A DNA stretch of 64,000 bases, taken from positions 248,001-312,000 of the forward strand of contig NZ_JAAOZB010000002.1 in assembly GCF_011761265.1 (NCBI RefSeq), in the 5' to 3' direction. This document shows, piece by piece, positions 60,722-64,000 of the stretch (the first letter of the stretch is position 1; each line of letters opens with the position of its first letter). The notes beneath the pieces were generated by a model that worked only from the letters and a program-made list of their open reading frames with translations, searched no databases and was not told the DNA's origin. The position numbers and the translations under genes are program-made. This DNA is from Microbacterium halimionae. GTDB taxonomy: Bacteria; Actinomycetota; Actinomycetes; Actinomycetales; Microbacteriaceae.

Positions 60722-61228
60722 CTATCGCGTCTCGAACAATCCCAGCCACCGGGCGAGGAGCGGTTCGAGGGCCGCGCGGTCGGCGGGGTCAAGCTGCCCA
60801 ACGAGTCGGTGCTCATTTGCCATGTGGGCTGAGAATGCGTCGTCGATGAGCGTGAGGCCTGCGGGTGTCAGCTGCACGATTCGCTGACGTGCGTCGGCCT
60901 GCGAGGGTGCGCGTTCGACGAGCCCACGTTCGATGAGGCGGTCTACCCGCTTCGTGAGTCCGCCAGAAGTCACCATCGTGTGTGCTGCCAGATCGCTCGC
61001 GCGGTGCGCGTAGGGGGCGCCGGTGCGGCGGAGCGAGGCTAAGAGGTCAAACTCTGCTTCGGTGAGGCCGAACTGGTCGTACACCTCGGTGAGTTCTTCG
61101 GTGAGTGCGAGGGCGAGCCGGTGGAGTCTTCCGATGAGGCCCTGTGGTGAAGGGTCGAGATCGGGGCGTTCGCGCGCCCACTCGCGCTGAATGTGCGCGA
61201 CGCGGTCATCGGGGAAAGTGGCATCCAT
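60722..61228 (-). CDS. MarR-family transcriptional regulator
   Basis: The 168-residue regulator has a winged HTH of MarR type (YDQFGLTEAEFDLLASLRRTGAPYA, GLTKRVDRLIERGLVERAPSQADARQRIVQLT, about 43-115) with dimerisation helices at both ends. It is divergent from the EamA transporter gene; tandem palindromes in the intergenic region are its likely operators, so it probably controls the transporter and itself. Confidence 0.9.
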   Translation of the reverse strand: MDATFPDDRVAHIQREWARERPDLDPSPQGLIGRLHRLALALTEELTEVYDQFGLTEAEFDLLASLRRTGAPYAHRASDLAAHTMVTSGGLTKRVDRLIERGLVERAPSQADARQRIVQLTPAGLTLIDDAFSAHMANEHRLVGQLDPADRAALEPLLARWLGLFETR

Positions 61229-61236
61229 GTCTCGAC

Positions 61237-61277
61237 TTTATCTTCCTTGGAAGCTAAAGTATCTTCCGTGGAAGATA
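61237..61277. promoter_or_regulatory. Tandem MarR operators
   Basis: TTTATCTTCC-TT-GGAAGCTAAA (61237-61258, one mismatch) and TATCTTCC-GT-GGAAGATA (61260-61277, perfect) are two copies of the same palindrome, centres 21 bp apart. The second covers the GTG start at 61268 of the transporter, so repression can block initiation of a leaderless transcript. Confidence 0.85.
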
Positions 61278-62158
61278 AAAGAGTCCGATGGATGCTGCTC
61301 ACCGCAATCGCGCCGATTGCCTGGGGGAGTACGTACTTTGTGACTCGGCACCTCTTGCCAGCGGATGCTGCGCTCTGGGGCAGCGTGATCAGGTGCTTGC
61401 CGGCGGGGCTCTTGGTCTTGCTGCTTGCGCGCAAGCTCCCGCGAGGAAGCTGGTGGTGGCGCTCGACAGTATTGGGCGTGCTGAACGTGGGCGGCTTTTC
61501 GGTGCTCATCTACATCGTGGGTCAGCGGATTCCGACGAGTTTGGCTGCGTCTCTCATGTCGACCTCGGCGGCTGCGATGATGCTCTTTGCCTGGTTGCTC
61601 TTGCGACAGAAGCCGCGCGCTGCGGCAGCTCTGGGAGCGGGTGTGGGAATTCTGGGCGTGGTCATCATGCTGGGGCCGGGTGCTGGTCCGGTTGATGCGT
61701 GGGGCGTTGTTGCGTCGGTGGGGGCGATGTTGGCGTCTTCTGTCGGGTTTGTGTTGACGACTCGGTGGGGCAGTGATGTTCCGCCGCTCGCGATGACGGC
61801 ATGGCAGCTGATTGCGGGTGCTCTGGTTGTGCTGCCGGTCGCCGTCGTGGTGGAGGGTGCACCACCCGTACTCGACGGCGGAGCGATTGCCGGCTTTGTC
61901 TACATCATCGTTATCGCGACAGCTCTGGCGTATGCCGTGTGGTTTACCGGACTTTCGAAGTTGCCAGCCGGTGTTGTCGGCATTATCGGATTGCTTAATC
62001 CGGTGACGGGTGTCGTGCTGGGAGTGGTTTTGGCCGGTGAAGCATTCGGCATTGCTCAGGCAATCGGCCTGGCGCTTGTGATTGTCGGGGTACTGTGGGG
62101 CAGCCTTCCGCCTCGCGTGCCGTCGCGCCAACTGGCAAGGAGCGACGCGACACCGTAA
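61268..62158 (+). CDS. EamA/DMT-family transporter
   Basis: This 296-residue protein has ten hydrophobic segments in two EamA halves (about 5-140 and 150-285; IAPIAWGSTYFVTRH and ALAYAVWFTGLSKLPAGVVGI are the signature regions). It probably exports a small metabolite or drug whose presence relieves MarR repression. TAAAGT at 61255-61260 lies seven bases before the GTG start; ATG at 61292 is an alternative. Confidence 0.88.
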   Translation: MEDKRVRWMLLTAIAPIAWGSTYFVTRHLLPADAALWGSVIRCLPAGLLVLLLARKLPRGSWWWRSTVLGVLNVGGFSVLIYIVGQRIPTSLAASLMSTSAAAMMLFAWLLLRQKPRAAAALGAGVGILGVVIMLGPGAGPVDAWGVVASVGAMLASSVGFVLTTRWGSDVPPLAMTAWQLIAGALVVLPVAVVVEGAPPVLDGGAIAGFVYIIVIATALAYAVWFTGLSKLPAGVVGIIGLLNPVTGVVLGVVLAGEAFGIAQAIGLALVIVGVLWGSLPPRVPSRQLARSDATP

Positions 62159-62206
62159 CAGCCAGTGTCGGATGTCGTTGTTATCTTCGAAACCTGCATT
62201 GAATTG

Positions 62207-62224
62207 CTAGAACATAAGTTCTAG
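62207..62224. promoter_or_regulatory. LexA (SOS) box of imuA'-imuB
   Basis: CTAGAAC-ATAA-GTTCTAG is a perfect 18-bp palindrome with the GAAC-N4-GTTC core of Gram-positive LexA sites, 21 bases before the imuA' ATG. Confidence 0.85.
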
Positions 62225-62244
62225 CCTGTAGGGATGAGGATGCC

Positions 62245-62925
62245 ATGACAGCGGCGACGACCGAGAATGTGCAGCGCCTGCGCGCACAGCTCGAACGCGC
62301 CGAGGGGCGCCGCATGGATGCCCCGGTGTTTCCGGCACCTCCCGCCCTTTCGGCGATTCTGCCCGGGGGAGGATTACGCGCGGGAGCCTCCTATTCGCTC
62401 GCGCCATCGGGTGCGCTTCTTCTGTCGCTGTTGGCCCGCCCATCGCGTGCGGGGTCGTGGTGCGCAGCCGTCGGAATTCCGTACTTGGGCATCGAAGCCG
62501 CCGAACACGCGGGCGTTGACCTTGATCGGCTTGTGCTCATTCCTGACCCCGGTCCACGCTGGCTGGCAGTTGTTGCAACCCTGGCCGATGTGCTGCCGGT
62601 GGTGGCGGTGCGTCCGCCCGCGCGGGTGTCTGACGGCGATGCAGCTCGGCTCGCCGCGCGATTGCGCGAAAAAGGGACTGTGCTGCTCGTTCAGGGAGCG
62701 TGGCCGCAGAGCGAAGCAACCCTCGACGTGAGTGATCCGCAGTGGTCGGGGCTCGGGGCCGGCCACGGGCTTCTTGAAGAGCGCGCATTGACGGTCACTG
62801 TGCATTCACGGCGTACTGCTGTTCCGCGCCGAGCGCGCATTCTGCTGCCCGATGCGCAGGGCGAGGTTGCCGCGGCATCCGTTTCTGTTGGTTCTTATCG
62901 AGCCGCCATGAGAGCGGTGGGCTGA
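62245..62925 (+). CDS. imuA': ImuA'-like protein of the mutagenesis cassette
   Basis: This 226-residue protein precedes imuB and shows a RecA-like but degenerate core (LARPSRAGSWCAAVGIPYLGIEAAEHAG, residues 60-90) without Walker motifs, as in actinobacterial ImuA'. ImuA', ImuB and DnaE2 form the SOS-induced translesion machinery. It is behind a LexA box. The stop is one base from the imuB start (TGACGTG). Confidence 0.85.
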   Translation: MTAATTENVQRLRAQLERAEGRRMDAPVFPAPPALSAILPGGGLRAGASYSLAPSGALLLSLLARPSRAGSWCAAVGIPYLGIEAAEHAGVDLDRLVLIPDPGPRWLAVVATLADVLPVVAVRPPARVSDGDAARLAARLREKGTVLLVQGAWPQSEATLDVSDPQWSGLGAGHGLLEERALTVTVHSRRTAVPRRARILLPDAQGEVAAASVSVGSYRAAMRAVG

Positions 62926-62926
62926 C

Positions 62927-64000
62927 GTGTCAGAACCAGTGCGCACGCTCGTGCTGTGGGTGCCCGACTGGCCGATCATTGCGGCAGCACACAGCGGTCT
63001 TTTCGACGCTGCCGCACCTGTTGCCGAGCCTGTTGCGGTGGTGGAAAAGAACGTTGTCGTGGCGTGCTCTGCGGCTGCTCGGTCTGAGGGCGTGCGGCGC
63101 GGGCAGCGGCGGCGCGATGCGCAGGCGCGGTGTCCGCAGCTCACGATCATTTCGACCGATCTCGAACGAGACCACCGCGCATTTGCTCCCGCTGTTGCCG
63201 CTGTCGAAGAGCGGGCACCCGGAGTGCAGATTTTGCGTGCGGGGCTGCTGGCGCTTCGCATTCGCGGGCCAGCGCGCTATTACGGTGGCGAGAGCGAAGC
63301 CGCCCACGTGCTGCGAGAGGCTGTGATCGCTCTCGGTATCGCCGATGTACGCGCGGGAGTTGCCGATGGTGTCTTCACCGCGGAACGGGCCGCACGCAAC
63401 GTCGCGACAGTGCAGGCGCCGGTGATTATCGTGCCCCCGGGGGAGTCAGCGAGCTTTTTGGCGCCGATGCCGGTGGCGGTTCTGGAAGATGCCGAGGTGG
63501 CACTGCTCCTCGGCCGATTGGGCGTGCAGACACTCGGCCAGTTCGCAGGCCTTGACTCATCCCGCGTCGCAGAGCGCCTCGGCCCGCACGGCGAGCGGCT
63601 GTTTGCGCTGGCATCCGGGCGTGACTCGCGCGGTGTCGACCCACGAACGCCACCGCCGGAGCTTGATCGAGAGGTCATATTCGAACCGCCCGTTGAGGCT
63701 GCAGAACACGTGGCGTTCGGTATCAGGCTTGCCGCTTCAGAATTCATCGATGCCCTCGGAGCGCTTGATCTTGTGTGCACCGAACTGCGGGTAGAGCTCA
63801 CGGGAGACCGCGCCGAGCACAGTGAGCGGGTGTGGCTGCATCCGACGGCGTTCGATGCGGCGGCGGTGGTTGACCGGGTGAGGTGGCAACTGGGCGAAGA
63901 TGCGCAGCATCTGGTGACAGGGGTGGGGCGAGTGCGGCTGTCTCCGGAGGCTGTGGATGCGGCATCCCACCACCACACCGGGCTCTTTGGCGGCGGACCC
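62927..64000 (+). CDS. imuB: ImuB, Y-family polymerase-like protein (partial)
   Basis: From GTG 62927 the frame is open to the right edge (358 codons seen; full proteins are about 500-550). N-terminal TLVLWVPDWPIIAAAHSG takes the place of the Y-family metal-binding motif (the acidic residues of an active polymerase are lacking), consistent with ImuB acting as a non-catalytic hub. LLALRIRGPARYYGGE and the HhH region (LGRLGVQTLGQFAGLDSSRV) follow. It is coupled to imuA'. Confidence 0.93.
   Translation, partial: MSEPVRTLVLWVPDWPIIAAAHSGLFDAAAPVAEPVAVVEKNVVVACSAAARSEGVRRGQRRRDAQARCPQLTIISTDLERDHRAFAPAVAAVEERAPGVQILRAGLLALRIRGPARYYGGESEAAHVLREAVIALGIADVRAGVADGVFTAERAARNVATVQAPVIIVPPGESASFLAPMPVAVLEDAEVALLLGRLGVQTLGQFAGLDSSRVAERLGPHGERLFALASGRDSRGVDPRTPPPELDREVIFEPPVEAAEHVAFGIRLAASEFIDALGALDLVCTELRVELTGDRAEHSERVWLHPTAFDAAAVVDRVRWQLGEDAQHLVTGVGRVRLSPEAVDAASHHHTGLFGGGP

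Overview
The window comes from a high-GC Gram-positive bacterium, most likely of the family Microbacteriaceae (Actinomycetota). This rests on actinobacterial hallmarks: carD with an lpqE-like lipoprotein and a fused ispDF, senX3-regX3, glnR, mutT1-ppk, a DtxR/IdeR-type repressor, the bacterial XPB helicase with its partner, WXG100, DUF3027, DUF3263 and DUF4032 proteins, and imuA'-imuB. Many genes start with GTG or TTG, and about ten starts sit exactly six bases after a TANNNT -10 box with no Shine-Dalgarno, the usual signature of leaderless mRNA in these bacteria. The genus cannot be fixed from the window.

Layout. 1-6 kb: a conserved hypothetical gene, a pabC-like aminotransferase and the pstSCAB phosphate importer behind a PHO box. 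6-15 kb: a large Pls/PosA-type NRPS-like membrane enzyme coupled to an M1 aminopeptidase, then on the other strand ppk, mutT1 and a phosphopantetheinyl transferase able to prime the NRPS-like carrier domain. 15-24 kb: an MFS exporter, glnR, small membrane proteins, a nitrobindin-like protein, ygfZ, a FUSC protein, gpmA, phoU and senX3-regX3. 24-33.7 kb: lpqE-like gene, carD, ispDF, an acetyltransferase, cysS, rlmB, an NAD(P)-binding protein, DUF4032, an orphan sugar-ABC ATPase and a DsbA-like protein.

33.8-42.9 kb is a 9-kb integrative element in a tRNA-Thr gene, bounded by a 53-bp direct repeat of the tRNA 3' end. It carries a tyrosine integrase, an excisionase-like protein, a winged-helix protein, a terminase-small-subunit-like HTH protein, several tiny zinc-ribbon proteins, and an accessory operon with a Panacea (SocA-type antitoxin) gene coupled to a small membrane protein. 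No structural phage gene and no conjugation gene is seen. Gene order resembles a phage satellite (PICI-like) more than a prophage or an actinobacterial ICE. This is the part most likely to hold something undescribed.

42.9-64 kb returns to core chromosome: a YdcZ-type transporter, nitroreductase-like protein and msrB, DUF2332, DUF3263 and LytR_C proteins, a cold-shock gene, groEL behind tandem CIRCE operators, a WXG100 gene, an OmpR-type two-component system, XPB helicase and partner, a second cold-shock protein with DUF3027, serC, an IdeR-like repressor, an M23 peptidase, an HNH nuclease preceded by a Cys-rich mini-ORF with its own terminator, a MarR/EamA pair with tandem operators, and LexA-boxed imuA'-imuB, the last running off the right edge.

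How it works together: phosphate import (pst), sensing (senX3-regX3, phoU), polyphosphate synthesis (ppk) and PHO-box-like repeats make phosphate homeostasis the dominant theme of the first 25 kb. The NRPS-like enzyme shares its upstream region with pstS, so phosphate control of its product is possible.
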